12,796 nt of DNA from an uncultured Myxococcales bacterium (GCA_903917305.1 CAIXAA010000182.1:1-12796), one strand, 5' to 3'; counted from the stretch's first letter, positions 1 through 6,810 are shown. The notes: generated by a model not told the origin, from the letters alone. Numbers and translations are program-made.

Positions 1-10
1 AGCTGAGCCA

Positions 11-111
11 CCCGGTGCTCAAGCACCGGGCAACTATCGCGAAGCCTGCTGAAGCAGGCTGGGCAGCCTCGAAGAGGCTTCGCGGCAGTTGCCCGCACCT
101 TCAGGTGCGGG
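11..111. other. Gap-free multi-stem inverted-repeat element (possible structured RNA or cruciform DNA)
   Basis: Seen directly: hairpin A pairs 11-18 with 23-30 (8 bp, loop TCAA). A three-way junction starts at the next base, with an outer helix 31-35/87-91, a 2x2 internal mismatch, and helix 38-42/80-84. It encloses hairpin B (43-49/54-60, loop TGAA) and hairpin C (65-70/74-79, loop GAA). Hairpin D (92-99/104-111, loop TTCA) begins at the base after the outer helix. All stems are perfect. The CCC or GGG triplets at 11-13, 28-30, 92-94 and 109-111 are mutually complementary, so the A and D arms can exchange with the outer helix as in a four-way junction. I do not recognise a known RNA family. 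It could be a non-coding RNA, the end of an upstream transcript, or a recombination or replication site. The direction of transcription is unknown. Confidence 0.6.
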
Positions 112-122
112 TTGCATAAGGT

Positions 123-174
123 TCGCACTTTCCGATGCTTGTGCGACTTGTTCAGCGCGGTCGAGGGACCGCGC
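123..174. repeat. Two further hairpins following the structured element
   Basis: Stem E pairs 123-128 with 141-146 (6 bp, 12-base loop). Stem F pairs 155-162 with 167-174 (8 bp, loop GAGG, GC-rich). They continue the chain of stems from 11-111 with short linkers and may belong to the same element. No T-run follows stem F, so it is not a classical Rho-independent terminator. Confidence 0.4.
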
Positions 175-242
175 ACCGCAAGGCGTGCCTCTGCAGGGTT
201 GCCGCGAACAGGTGGAACCATGCGTGGACGCGCCAGCCCCTT

Positions 243-278
243 CTGTCGATTGACACGACAGCACTAGCGCGCGACCCT
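243..278 (+). promoter_or_regulatory. Weak candidate promoter of the first lipoprotein gene
   Basis: A perfect TTGACA lies at 250-255. With 17-bp spacing the -10 position would be GACCCT at 273-278, which matches the consensus poorly. TTGACA also lies within a small hairpin (243-248/256-261). The start codon follows at 303 with a GGGGGA ribosome-binding site near 290-295. The -35 match may be chance. Confidence 0.25.
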
Positions 279-302
279 GGCCAAGGCAACGGGGGAAACG
301 CC

Positions 303-1712
303 ATGGCACACCGCGCAAAGCTCTGGATCTGCCTCGCCGCGCTGGCGGCGCTCGCCGGGTGCTCGGGCAAGGACGAGGCAGTGCCAGCCCCGGGGGCGGT
401 CGACGCCAAGGCGCAGGTCGATGTTCCGGGCGGGTTGGACGCCGCGGTGGACGTATCGGCGGTGGTCGACGCTTCGCCGGCAGCGGACATCCCAGATGCG
501 GTCAGCCCCGACAAGTGCGCGGGAATGCCGGGTCTTTGCGACGACAGCAACGACTGCACGTTAGATACCTGCGCGGCCGGTGGCTGCAGCCATGCGCCGA
601 GCGCCGGGCCGTGCATCACGCAGGGAAAGTGCGGCGCGTGCGAGGTGGGAGCGTGCGTGGCCGGCACTTCTTTCAAGCCGACCCAGCTAAGTGTGCCTGT
701 GGCCGGGATCCTCCCAGTTGCCGGCGGCGGCTGGCTCGCTTACGGGTCTTCGGGCCGTGCCTGGGCCATGCGCGTCGACGCTGCGCTGACCCCGTTGTGG
801 GAGAAGACATTTCCCATAAGTCCGCCGGGGACGCCCAGCTGGGTCCAAGGCCCGGGCGGCGGCTTTGCGGGCGGCGCCGCGCACAGCGATGGCACATTCA
901 CGCTCGTTGGCGACCAGAAGGGCGACAACATGTATGGTTACGGATATGTGTACACCATTGCCATCGATACCGCCGGCAATCTGCTGTCGGAAGGGAAAGG
1001 CTTCACCCTAGGATGCTGGGCAACAGCGGCCACTGCCTACGGGCAAGCCGTGCTGCTGGCGACCCGCTGCCACAACGTCGACCAGGACCCGCCGCTGGAA
1101 TCCGAGGGCGTGGGATATTCCGGCCCTGGCAGCGATCCGTCCTTCGGCATCAGCAGCTGGTCGGGCGTCCTGGTGGTCGTCGGCAGCGACGTCGTTGCAA
1201 CCTCCGGCAATACCGGCATCCAACGCATCCAGCCGGGCGGCGCAAAGGCATGGTCGATCGATCTCGGCGGGTCGGTGACGGCCATGACGCTCTTGGCTGA
1301 CGGCGCGATTGCGGTCACGGGGCGGCAGGGAACGCCAGCGAGGCAGTTCCATGCGGTCGTCGATGGCACGGGGAAGGTCCTCTGGCAGAAGCCGCTGTCG
1401 ACGGTAGCAGGGTATCCAAGATCCCTCTGTGAATCCGGCGATCTGCTCGTCTCAGCCGATGAGAACGGGGAGGCAGGGAAGTCTCAAATCGTCGCAGTCA
1501 AGAAGAGCGACGGCGCTCTGGTCTGGACACACACGATGCAGCACGGTGGCTTGGTCGAGGTCCGACCAACAGGCACGGGCGGCTTCGTGGCGGTCGGGGA
1601 TGGGAAGCTCATGCTCCTCAACGCCGACGGCTGGGCCGGCTGCGAGTGCACGGACGCGTGCCCGGCCAAAGCCGGCACGTTGGGTCAATGCGTTCTCGGT
1701 GCCTGCATGTAG
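303..1712 (+). CDS. Cys-rich lipoprotein with a predicted beta-propeller-like body
   Basis: The 469-residue product starts at the ATG at 303, because a GGGGGA ribosome-binding site precedes it and a proper lipoprotein signal begins there; upstream extensions carry no signal. The lipobox is LAGC with Cys20. Residues 21-70 form an Asp/Ala/Val-rich tether. Residues 72-118 hold nine cysteines, including a DSNDCTLDTC stretch like the Cys-rich modules of myxobacterial surface proteins. Residues about 125-445 show repeated Gly-rich strands followed by LWEK, LWQK or LVWT motifs, as in PQQ/WD-type propellers. A second Cys cluster (CECTDAC and a terminal CVLGACM) closes the protein. It is probably anchored in the outer membrane. 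No catalytic motif is visible and the ligand is unknown. The GARCCS array lies in the same frame after the stop codon. Confidence 0.85.
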   Translation: MAHRAKLWICLAALAALAGCSGKDEAVPAPGAVDAKAQVDVPGGLDAAVDVSAVVDASPAADIPDAVSPDKCAGMPGLCDDSNDCTLDTCAAGGCSHAPSAGPCITQGKCGACEVGACVAGTSFKPTQLSVPVAGILPVAGGGWLAYGSSGRAWAMRVDAALTPLWEKTFPISPPGTPSWVQGPGGGFAGGAAHSDGTFTLVGDQKGDNMYGYGYVYTIAIDTAGNLLSEGKGFTLGCWATAATAYGQAVLLATRCHNVDQDPPLESEGVGYSGPGSDPSFGISSWSGVLVVVGSDVVATSGNTGIQRIQPGGAKAWSIDLGGSVTAMTLLADGAIAVTGRQGTPARQFHAVVDGTGKVLWQKPLSTVAGYPRSLCESGDLLVSADENGEAGKSQIVAVKKSDGALVWTHTMQHGGLVEVRPTGTGGFVAVGDGKLMLLNADGWAGCECTDACPAKAGTLGQCVLGACM

Positions 1713-1748
1713 GCGGGCGTCGCCGCGGCGAACCGCCGCCCCGACCTG

Positions 1749-1844
1749 GGACCGGAGCCCGAACCGGAACCGGAACCGGAACCGGAACCGGCACCCGAAC
1801 CGGAACCGGAACCCGAACCGTAGCCCGAACCCGAGCCGGACCCG
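1749..1844 (+). repeat. GARCCS hexamer array 1 (16 units)
   Basis: Sixteen head-to-tail hexamers, consensus GAACCG, begin 37 bases after the stop of the upstream lipoprotein gene. Most variants fall at positions 3 and 6 of the unit (GAG for GAA, CCC for CCG); exceptions are GGA, GCA, TAG and GAC at the first triplet. In the frame of the upstream gene the array reads Glu-Pro repeats, interrupted by TAG at 1821-1823. The related arrays at 2737-2814 and 4739-4756 lie in the opposite orientation. Confidence 0.85.
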
Positions 1845-1853
1845 GCAAGACTC

Positions 1854-1881
1854 TTGACAAACGCCTCCACATCCCCAGAAT
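1854..1881 (+). promoter_or_regulatory. Sigma-70-like promoter of the 1954-2730 gene
   Basis: A perfect -35 box TTGACA (1854-1859) is followed after 16 bp by CAGAAT (1876-1881), four of six matches to TATAAT. Transcription would start near 1888, giving a leader of about 66 bases. It lies between array 1 and the gene, so the gene probably has its own promoter rather than relying on readthrough. Confidence 0.5.
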
Positions 1882-1953
1882 CCGCCTTGACCGTAGCGTC
1901 CCTCAACCCCCTGCTCTGCATCCACTAACCAAGAGAAGACCAAGGAGACACTG

Positions 1954-2730
1954 ATGCCAGCCGACGACACCCATGCCATCATCGTGCCCGACACTCCCGC
2001 CCAGAACGCGCCAGTTCCCGCCAAGAAGAAGCCCTACCCGATCGGCCTGACGCGCGCCGCCGTCAAGCGCTTGGAGGGCATGCTCCAAGGCGCCGAGAAG
2101 ACCGGCAAGTCCGTGCTGTTTCGCGGCGCGATTGCCTTTGCCTGGCTCCTGCAATTGGTGGCGGATTTCCGCAAGGCGGAGACGGACCTCAACGCCGGCC
2201 GCAGCGGCACGCGCGAAGTGGGCGATGGCCTGCGCGACACGACCCAGGCGGCGCAGGCGATTGTCGATGGCACGCTGTCGCTGGTCGACGTGCTCTACGA
2301 CCAGGACATCGCTGGGCGCGGCAGCTTCTTCCCGCCCGAGAAGGGCACGCAATCGCTGCAGAAGCGCCTGGCGGCCGTGATTGCCGGCATCGAAGCGGAC
2401 AAGAAGCGCCCCGAGCCGCTGCTGCCGCCCGCAAGCGAGCTGCCGCTGCTGGATACCACCAAGGCGAACAGCGTGCTCGCGGCGCTGGAGGCCGATGAGG
2501 CCGTCGCGGGTGGCCATGCCGGCACGACGGACGCGGCGCTCAAGCAGCGCAACGCGGTCGGCGACACGATTCGCGCCAAGCTGCCCAAGGTCGAGCAGTT
2601 CATTCGCGACATCGAGGCGCAGGACCCGCAGAAGCTGTACCTGTACGGCATCCGGCCGCTGCGGCATCAGCTGGTGCCCAAGCGGGTGACGGCGGCGGTG
2701 AAGGGCAAGCCGGGCAAGGCGGTGAAGTAG
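1954..2730 (+). CDS. Hypothetical cytoplasmic helical protein
   Basis: The 258-residue product has a strong AAGGAG ribosome-binding site (1942-1947) six bases before the ATG. I do not recognise the family. There is no signal peptide. The N-terminus (1-30) is Pro/Ala-rich and probably disordered. Residues about 32-75 are helical, with a hydrophobic run around 58-71 (IAFAWLLQLVADF) that looks amphipathic or buried rather than membrane-spanning. Residues 75-130 and 170-230 are charged and helix-prone. The middle has a Pro-rich break (PEPLLPPASELPLL), and the C-terminus is basic with lysines spaced as in KGKPGKAVK. Inverted hexamer arrays flank the gene, and a candidate promoter lies just upstream. 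The composition could suit a nucleoid- or granule-associated protein, but this is speculation. Confidence 0.75.
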   Translation: MPADDTHAIIVPDTPAQNAPVPAKKKPYPIGLTRAAVKRLEGMLQGAEKTGKSVLFRGAIAFAWLLQLVADFRKAETDLNAGRSGTREVGDGLRDTTQAAQAIVDGTLSLVDVLYDQDIAGRGSFFPPEKGTQSLQKRLAAVIAGIEADKKRPEPLLPPASELPLLDTTKANSVLAALEADEAVAGGHAGTTDAALKQRNAVGDTIRAKLPKVEQFIRDIEAQDPQKLYLYGIRPLRHQLVPKRVTAAVKGKPGKAVK

Positions 2731-2736
2731 GGGCGC

Positions 2737-2814
2737 CGGCTCGGGTTCCGGCTCTGGCGCCGGTTCCGGCTCCGGCTCCGGCTCCGGCTCCGGTTCCGGT
2801 TCGGGTTCCGGCTC
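2737..2814 (-). repeat. GARCCS hexamer array 2 (13 units, inverted relative to array 1)
   Basis: Thirteen hexamers read CGGYTC on the + strand, that is GARCCG on the - strand. They fill most of the 92-base gap between the convergent stops at 2730 and 2823. Variation is almost confined to unit positions 3 and 6, plus GCG-CCA once. Unlike array 1, the Glu-Pro frame is not the frame of the neighbouring lipoprotein gene, so the array is non-coding here. Arrays 1 and 2 form long imperfect inverted repeats around the 1954-2730 gene. Confidence 0.85.
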
Positions 2815-2822
2815 CGACCCCC

Positions 2823-4001
2823 CTACTTCACCGCGCAGCTGCCCTGGTCGCACACCGCCACCGCGTCCGGGCAGTTGTGCGGGCCCTTGCACTCCCATCC
2901 ACCAGCGTCTTTGCAGAGCGTCTTGTCGATGGCGTCCATGCCGGCCTGTGCCGCTGCCGCGCTGGCCTTCTTCACGCCCGCCCAGCACGGGCCTTCGAAG
3001 CACGTGAAGGTGCCCACCAATGCGCAGTCGGCGTCGACCTGGCACGCGCCCTGGCCGGCGAGCAAGGCCGCGGTTTGGGCCAGCGACTCAGCCTTGACGG
3101 CGTCGCAGGAGTAGGGCTTGCAGTCGCTGCCGTCCGCCTTGGCGGCAAAGTAGCCTTTGGCGCACACCCACTTGCCCGACTGGCAGACGCTGCCAGCCGG
3201 CGCGACGCCGCTGCAGCCCGCGGCGACACCGTTGCGCACGCAGTGGCCGGCCTCGCACGCCGGATTGGGCGGCAGGCACGGCGGGATGGGCTGCAGGCCG
3301 CACTTGGCTTCGAAGCCGGTGCAGAGGGCGGCGTCCAACTTGGTGATTTGCGCGGTGAAGACGCCGGCGTTGGCCGCAGCGATGCCGGCGCCGCACGTCG
3401 GGTGGCAGGCGGTGCTGGTGTCGATGGCCGCGCAGTCCGCGTCGCTGGTACACGCGTCCCAAGCGCCGAGCAGGCCGGCAACGGCGCTTGCGACGCTCGC
3501 CGCACGCACCTCGCAGCCATCCTTGACGCAGTCCTGGTTCACCGGGTTGCGAAAGCGGTTGGCGGGACACTTCATCTCGCCGTTCTCGCACACGTAGCCT
3601 GGCGGCCAGAGGCCCCAGCAGATGTCCTTGGGGCAATCGGCCTTGAGCACGCCCTTGACGCAGGTCCAGGTTCCGCCGGAGCAAACCGCGGGGCCATAGC
3701 CTGCGTCGCCGCCGCACTGCGCCCAGCAGGTGGGGGCCTCGCCGGCGCAGGCGCTCGCTGTGACATCCCCAGGCAGCGGCGCATCGGCCGTGCCAGCATC
3801 CATCGTCGCGATGTCCGCGTTGGCCACCGTGTCGGCCGTCCCATACGGCACCGAGGTGTCCTTGCCCGACGTCGTCACGTCCGTCGCCGCAGGATTCTGC
3901 TGCCCTTCCGGCCCGGGCGTCGGCACGGGATTGACGACACAGCCGCCGAGCAAGGTCAGGCCGGCCAGCACCAAGGCAAGGGAGTTGCGGCGATCGGTCA
4001 T
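2823..4001 (-). CDS. Modular Cys-rich lipoprotein with two DADC modules
   Basis: The 392-residue product starts at the ATG at 4001, with GAGGAGA (4011-4005) upstream and a lipoprotein signal (lipobox LGGC, Cys21). Residues 22-84 form a Pro/Thr/Asp/Ala tether. Three short modules share a VCxxGxWxC-like pattern (about 107-124, 138-158 and 273-294). Two longer modules (about 163-254 and 299-390) align with each other. Each has a Cys-led helix of Ala/Val/Leu, then ACxxDADCA, a CxxxC or CxxxxC pair, an Ala-rich helix ending in a Leu-Cys pair, and a final CxxGxC or similar. About 34 cysteines suggest a disulphide-stabilised extracellular protein. DADC-type Cys motifs recur in myxobacterial surface proteins, but I know no function for them. 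It converges on the 1954-2730 gene and diverges from the 4237-4737 gene. Confidence 0.85.
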   Translation of the reverse strand: MTDRRNSLALVLAGLTLLGGCVVNPVPTPGPEGQQNPAATDVTTSGKDTSVPYGTADTVANADIATMDAGTADAPLPGDVTASACAGEAPTCWAQCGGDAGYGPAVCSGGTWTCVKGVLKADCPKDICWGLWPPGYVCENGEMKCPANRFRNPVNQDCVKDGCEVRAASVASAVAGLLGAWDACTSDADCAAIDTSTACHPTCGAGIAAANAGVFTAQITKLDAALCTGFEAKCGLQPIPPCLPPNPACEAGHCVRNGVAAGCSGVAPAGSVCQSGKWVCAKGYFAAKADGSDCKPYSCDAVKAESLAQTAALLAGQGACQVDADCALVGTFTCFEGPCWAGVKKASAAAAQAGMDAIDKTLCKDAGGWECKGPHNCPDAVAVCDQGSCAVK

Positions 4002-4094
4002 GGGTCTCCTCGCGCGGCGACAGGGCTGGAGGCTAGCGTGCGCGCTGTGGATGCGGACGTCCAGCATCTCCCCGGCTGCCCCGGGCCCATCGCC

Positions 4095-4123
4095 TTGCGC
4101 GGCGCCAGACCATCTCCTAGGCT
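4095..4123 (+). promoter_or_regulatory. Candidate promoter upstream of the PPC-domain lipoprotein gene
   Basis: TTGCGC (4095-4100) and TAGGCT (4118-4123) are separated by 17 bp, the ideal sigma-70 spacing. Transcription would start near 4130, about 105 bases before the start codon. The TAGGCT box recurs upstream of the gene at 7899. The rest of the divergent region 4002-4236 shows no gene; the ribosome-binding sites of both flanking genes lie at its ends. Confidence 0.35.
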
Positions 4124-4236
4124 GCGCCGCAAGCCCTGAGCACCGCTGACGGATTTGCCGACGGTGGCCACGCCGCGGGTTCCGCCGCCGCCGCATGAAC
4201 ACGCTGCGGCAGCCCATCTTGCTGGGAGAAACCGCC

Positions 4237-4737
4237 ATGACCCGACAACCCCAACATCGGCGTGTTCCGCTGCGAACCCTGCTCCTGCTCCTTGCGCTCC
4301 TCGCGACCGCTTGCGCGGCTGTGGGCCCGCTGCCGGAGACCCGCAGCTACCTGATTCGCCTCAAGCCGGGCCAGGACCTCAAGACCGAGCTGGCGCGGCT
4401 GGCGAAGGACAACCAGCTGCAGGCCGCCACCATCGTCAGCGCGGTGGGCAGCCTGACCGACGTCGCACTGCGGCTCGCCAACCGCAGCGAGACGACGCAC
4501 TACGCCGGGCACTTCGAGGTGGTCGCGCTGTCGGGCTACCTCGCAGACGGGGAGTTCCACGCCCATCTCGCGGTCAGCGACGGCGACGGCAAGACGCTGG
4601 GCGGGCACGCCATGGACGGCAACCTCGTCTACACGACCCTGGTGGTAGCGGTGGAGGAGCATTTGCGCTACCGCTACCGGCGCGAGCATGACCCGGTGAC
4701 GAAGTACGACGAGCTGGTGATCGAGCCGCGGCCGTGA
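4237..4737 (+). CDS. PPC/DUF296 domain protein with lipoprotein signal peptide
   Basis: The 166-residue product starts at the ATG at 4237, eight bases after GGGAG; an in-frame ATG at 4195 is less likely because it would place 14 residues before the basic signal-peptide start. Residues 1-26 have a basic n-region (RHRR-like), a run of leucines and LLATAC, a plausible lipobox with Cys26. Residues about 35-140 match the PPC (plants and prokaryotes conserved) domain, known as DUF296: LKPGQDL, IVSAVGSL, the GEFHAHLAVSD strand and the GGHAMDGNLVYTT hallmark. PPC domains form trimers, and in plants they accompany AT-hooks. Cytoplasmic bacterial members are often labelled DNA-binding, but an exported copy points away from DNA. 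The domain is complete. The true ligand is unknown. Confidence 0.85.
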   Translation: MTRQPQHRRVPLRTLLLLLALLATACAAVGPLPETRSYLIRLKPGQDLKTELARLAKDNQLQAATIVSAVGSLTDVALRLANRSETTHYAGHFEVVALSGYLADGEFHAHLAVSDGDGKTLGGHAMDGNLVYTTLVVAVEEHLRYRYRREHDPVTKYDELVIEPRP

Positions 4738-4738
4738 C

Positions 4739-4756
4739 CGGTTCCGGCTCCGGCTC
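4739..4756 (-). repeat. GARCCS hexamer array 3 (3 units)
   Basis: CGGTTC and two CGGCTC units sit between the convergent stops at 4737 and 4769. Orientation is the same as array 2. Only three units are present, so it may be a seed or remnant of the longer arrays. Confidence 0.6.
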
Positions 4757-4768
4757 GGTTGCGCACCG

Positions 4769-6283
4769 TCAGGCCTTCGCCAGAGTCGCCGCCAACCGTT
4801 CCCCAATCCGCGTCGCCATCGCCATGATGGTCACCTGCGGATTCACGCCCACCGCCGTCGGAAAAATGCTGGCATCGGCGACGTAGCACCCCGGCAAGTC
4901 CCAAATCTGTCCGTTCAAATCGATGACCGAGCGCTGCGCGTCGCTGCCCATGCACGCCGTCCCCATCATGTGCACGGTGAACAGCTCCAAGGTATTGCGC
5001 TTTTTCTGCGTCTCCTCGATGCGCTTCAAGTCGTCGACCTTGTCGATCCACGGCAAATTCGAGAACGGCAGGAACACGCGCTTGGCGCCCATCGCGAAGT
5101 GCATCTCCGCCAGCAGTCGGGCGCCTTTCTTGAAACGCGCGTGATCCTGCACGGTAATGTCGTAGCGCGGCACCGCCATGCCCATCGGCCCGCGCCGCAC
5201 CGTGCCGGTCGTCGAGTCCTCCACCAGCGCGCCGGACAGCACGATGTTGTCGTATTGCTGCATCAGCTCCCACGCCTCCTTGCCATGGAACGGCAGGTGC
5301 GCGGCGAGCAGCCCGGGCGGAATGAAGTTCTCGGCCAGCACGATGCCTTCATCATGGAATTCGCGGATCTGCGCGTACTGCGACATGCCCTGCCAGCTGC
5401 GCACCTCGAACGGGTACAGCGCCATGACCTTGACGTTCGGGTGGCAGGTGAAGTTCTTGCCGCACAGGCCGCTGGGCCGCCCGACCTTGTGTTTCTCCAG
5501 CAAGACCGGCGTCTGCACGGCGCCGCAAGCCACGACGACCGCCCGCGCGCGCACGGTCACGGGCGTGCTCGCTTTGCGCGTGCGCGGATCGATGGCGCGC
5601 CCTTTGACGCCGACGCAGCGGCCGTTCTCGATGATCAGCTCCTCGATGCGCACTTCGGTCAGGCAGCGCGCGCCGGCCTTCATCGCGCGCGGCATGTAGG
5701 CCACGAGCGTGGACTGCTTGGCGCCGGTCGGGCAGCCGAGCACGCAGTTGTTGGTGCCGACGCACGTATCCTGGTTGCGCCGGTTGACCTCGACCTTCCA
5801 GCCCATCTTGCGCGCGCCCTGGACCATGATGCGCGCGTCGCCGCCGATGGCGAGATCCAGATGATGTTTCGCGGAGATGGCCGTCTCGACGCGCTCGAAG
5901 TACGGCTCCATGCCGTGGGGGCTCAGCTCGGAGGCGCCGGTGCTCTTGAACCAGCCGTCCAGGACGTCCTCCGGCGTGCGCCACGTCATCGCGCCGTTGA
6001 CCACCGTGCTGCCGCCGACGCAGCGGCCTTCGACGAACGGGATGTTCGGCGTGCCGAGGATCGCGGCGACGCCGGCGTCGCGGTAGAGGCGCGGGATCGA
6101 CTCGGTCATGTACGGGTTGAAGCTGGCGGTGTCGTGCCAACCGCCTTCCTCGACGAATGCAACGTTCAAGCCTGCTTCTGCCAATTCCGCGCCGACGACC
6201 GCGCCGCCCGCGCCGGTGCCGACGACGACGACGTCCGCGTCAAAGGTGGCCTCGCGGCTGTAGTCGCCAAAGCGCAGGATCAC
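4769..6283 (-). CDS. GMC-family FAD-dependent oxidoreductase (alcohol oxidase/dehydrogenase-like)
   Basis: The 504-residue product starts at a GTG at 6283. The FAD-binding GTGAGG lies at residues 22-27, followed by the acidic ribose-binding strand ending VEE. GRCVGGSTVVNGAM (87-99) is the GMC signature region. The C-terminal part has HMMGTACMGSD (His438) and VGVNPQVT (Asn481), the expected catalytic His/Asn pair. A CVGTNNCVLGCPTGAK segment (174-189) is typical of the bacterial branch related to long-chain fatty alcohol oxidases; it resembles a metal site but is not a complete ferredoxin motif. No signal peptide is present. The upstream partner gene overlaps its start by four bases (GTGA), so the two are translationally coupled. 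Its substrate is inferred as an alcohol; cholesterol- or sugar-like substrates are not excluded. Confidence 0.88.
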   Translation of the reverse strand: MILRFGDYSREATFDADVVVVGTGAGGAVVGAELAEAGLNVAFVEEGGWHDTASFNPYMTESIPRLYRDAGVAAILGTPNIPFVEGRCVGGSTVVNGAMTWRTPEDVLDGWFKSTGASELSPHGMEPYFERVETAISAKHHLDLAIGGDARIMVQGARKMGWKVEVNRRNQDTCVGTNNCVLGCPTGAKQSTLVAYMPRAMKAGARCLTEVRIEELIIENGRCVGVKGRAIDPRTRKASTPVTVRARAVVVACGAVQTPVLLEKHKVGRPSGLCGKNFTCHPNVKVMALYPFEVRSWQGMSQYAQIREFHDEGIVLAENFIPPGLLAAHLPFHGKEAWELMQQYDNIVLSGALVEDSTTGTVRRGPMGMAVPRYDITVQDHARFKKGARLLAEMHFAMGAKRVFLPFSNLPWIDKVDDLKRIEETQKKRNTLELFTVHMMGTACMGSDAQRSVIDLNGQIWDLPGCYVADASIFPTAVGVNPQVTIMAMATRIGERLAATLAKA

Positions 6284-6810
6284 GGCTTGCCTCCGGGTCC
6301 CGGGCCGATGAGATCGGCCTCGGTTGGCGCCCCGCCTGCCAGCAGCCGCTGGCGCAGCGCGATGCGCCCGCGCATGAACGGCCGCGGATCGTGGTGCAGC
6401 GCCTCATGCACCGCCGGCAGATCGAAATACGTCGACAGGATCGCGCCTTTGGCGCCCATGAGCAGCAAGCGGATGGGCGCGAAGCGGCTGTGCGCGAGCC
6501 CGCCGAGGATCTCGGAGCCGCGACTCGGCGCCAGGCTGCGGATGCGCCGCCACGACCGCAGCCGCCAGATCGGCGACCAGTCGAGCAGGTGCAGCATGAC
6601 GCAAAATCCAAGGCTCATCAGCGGATGCATGTAGCGCAGCAGCCGGCGCGTCGTGTCGTCCACCTGTTCGAGGATGCCCGGCAGCACCGGCTCCGGCGGC
6701 AGCAGCGCTGCGATGATGGCGAGGAAGGCGCGGTGCGTCGAGGGACGCATCGGCAAGGGATCCGCCAGGATCCAGCCGTCGTTCGGGTGGCGCGAGACGG
6801 GCTCGGGCAT
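6280..6810 (-). CDS. Small partner protein of the GMC oxidoreductase
   Basis: The 176-residue product starts at the ATG at 6810, five bases after AGAGGG; a GTG at 6816 would overlap this site. It lies directly upstream of the GMC gene, sharing GTGA. The N-terminus THRAFLAIIAALLPPEP resembles the start of gluconate 2-dehydrogenase subunit 3-like proteins and the N-terminal part of fatty alcohol oxidases, which begin with a helix followed by a Pro-rich turn. A hydrophobic patch (about residues 63-77, YMHPLMSLGFCVMLHLL) and the STYFDLPAVHEAL and PFMRGRIALRQRLL stretches fit that family. No twin-arginine signal is seen. It probably stabilises or anchors the FAD subunit or passes electrons onward. 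It has no heme motif. The family call is by resemblance only. Confidence 0.65.
   Translation of the reverse strand: MPEPVSRHPNDGWILADPLPMRPSTHRAFLAIIAALLPPEPVLPGILEQVDDTTRRLLRYMHPLMSLGFCVMLHLLDWSPIWRLRSWRRIRSLAPSRGSEILGGLAHSRFAPIRLLLMGAKGAILSTYFDLPAVHEALHHDPRPFMRGRIALRQRLLAGGAPTEADLIGPGPGGKP

Noticed and set aside
135..302. N-terminal extension of the first lipoprotein
   Set aside because: It would bury the signal peptide and lipobox and has no ribosome-binding site, while the ATG at 303 has both.
1749..2814. Hexamer arrays as a CRISPR array
   Set aside because: Units are six bases, directly adjacent and without spacers; no cas gene is present.
1903..3045. Long - strand open frame containing the Glu-Pro repeats of array 2
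   Set aside because: It runs antisense through the 1954-2730 gene and in a different frame through the Cys-rich lipoprotein; both of those have ribosome-binding sites and protein-like composition. It is open only because of high GC content.
4002..4238. Upstream in-frame extension of the Cys-rich lipoprotein
   Set aside because: The extension is Arg-rich without domain character; the ATG at 4001 follows GAGGAGA and starts a proper signal peptide.
4970..6634. Long + strand open frame opposite the GMC oxidoreductase
   Set aside because: Arg/Ala/His-rich composition typical of a high-GC antisense frame; the opposite strand encodes complete GMC motifs.
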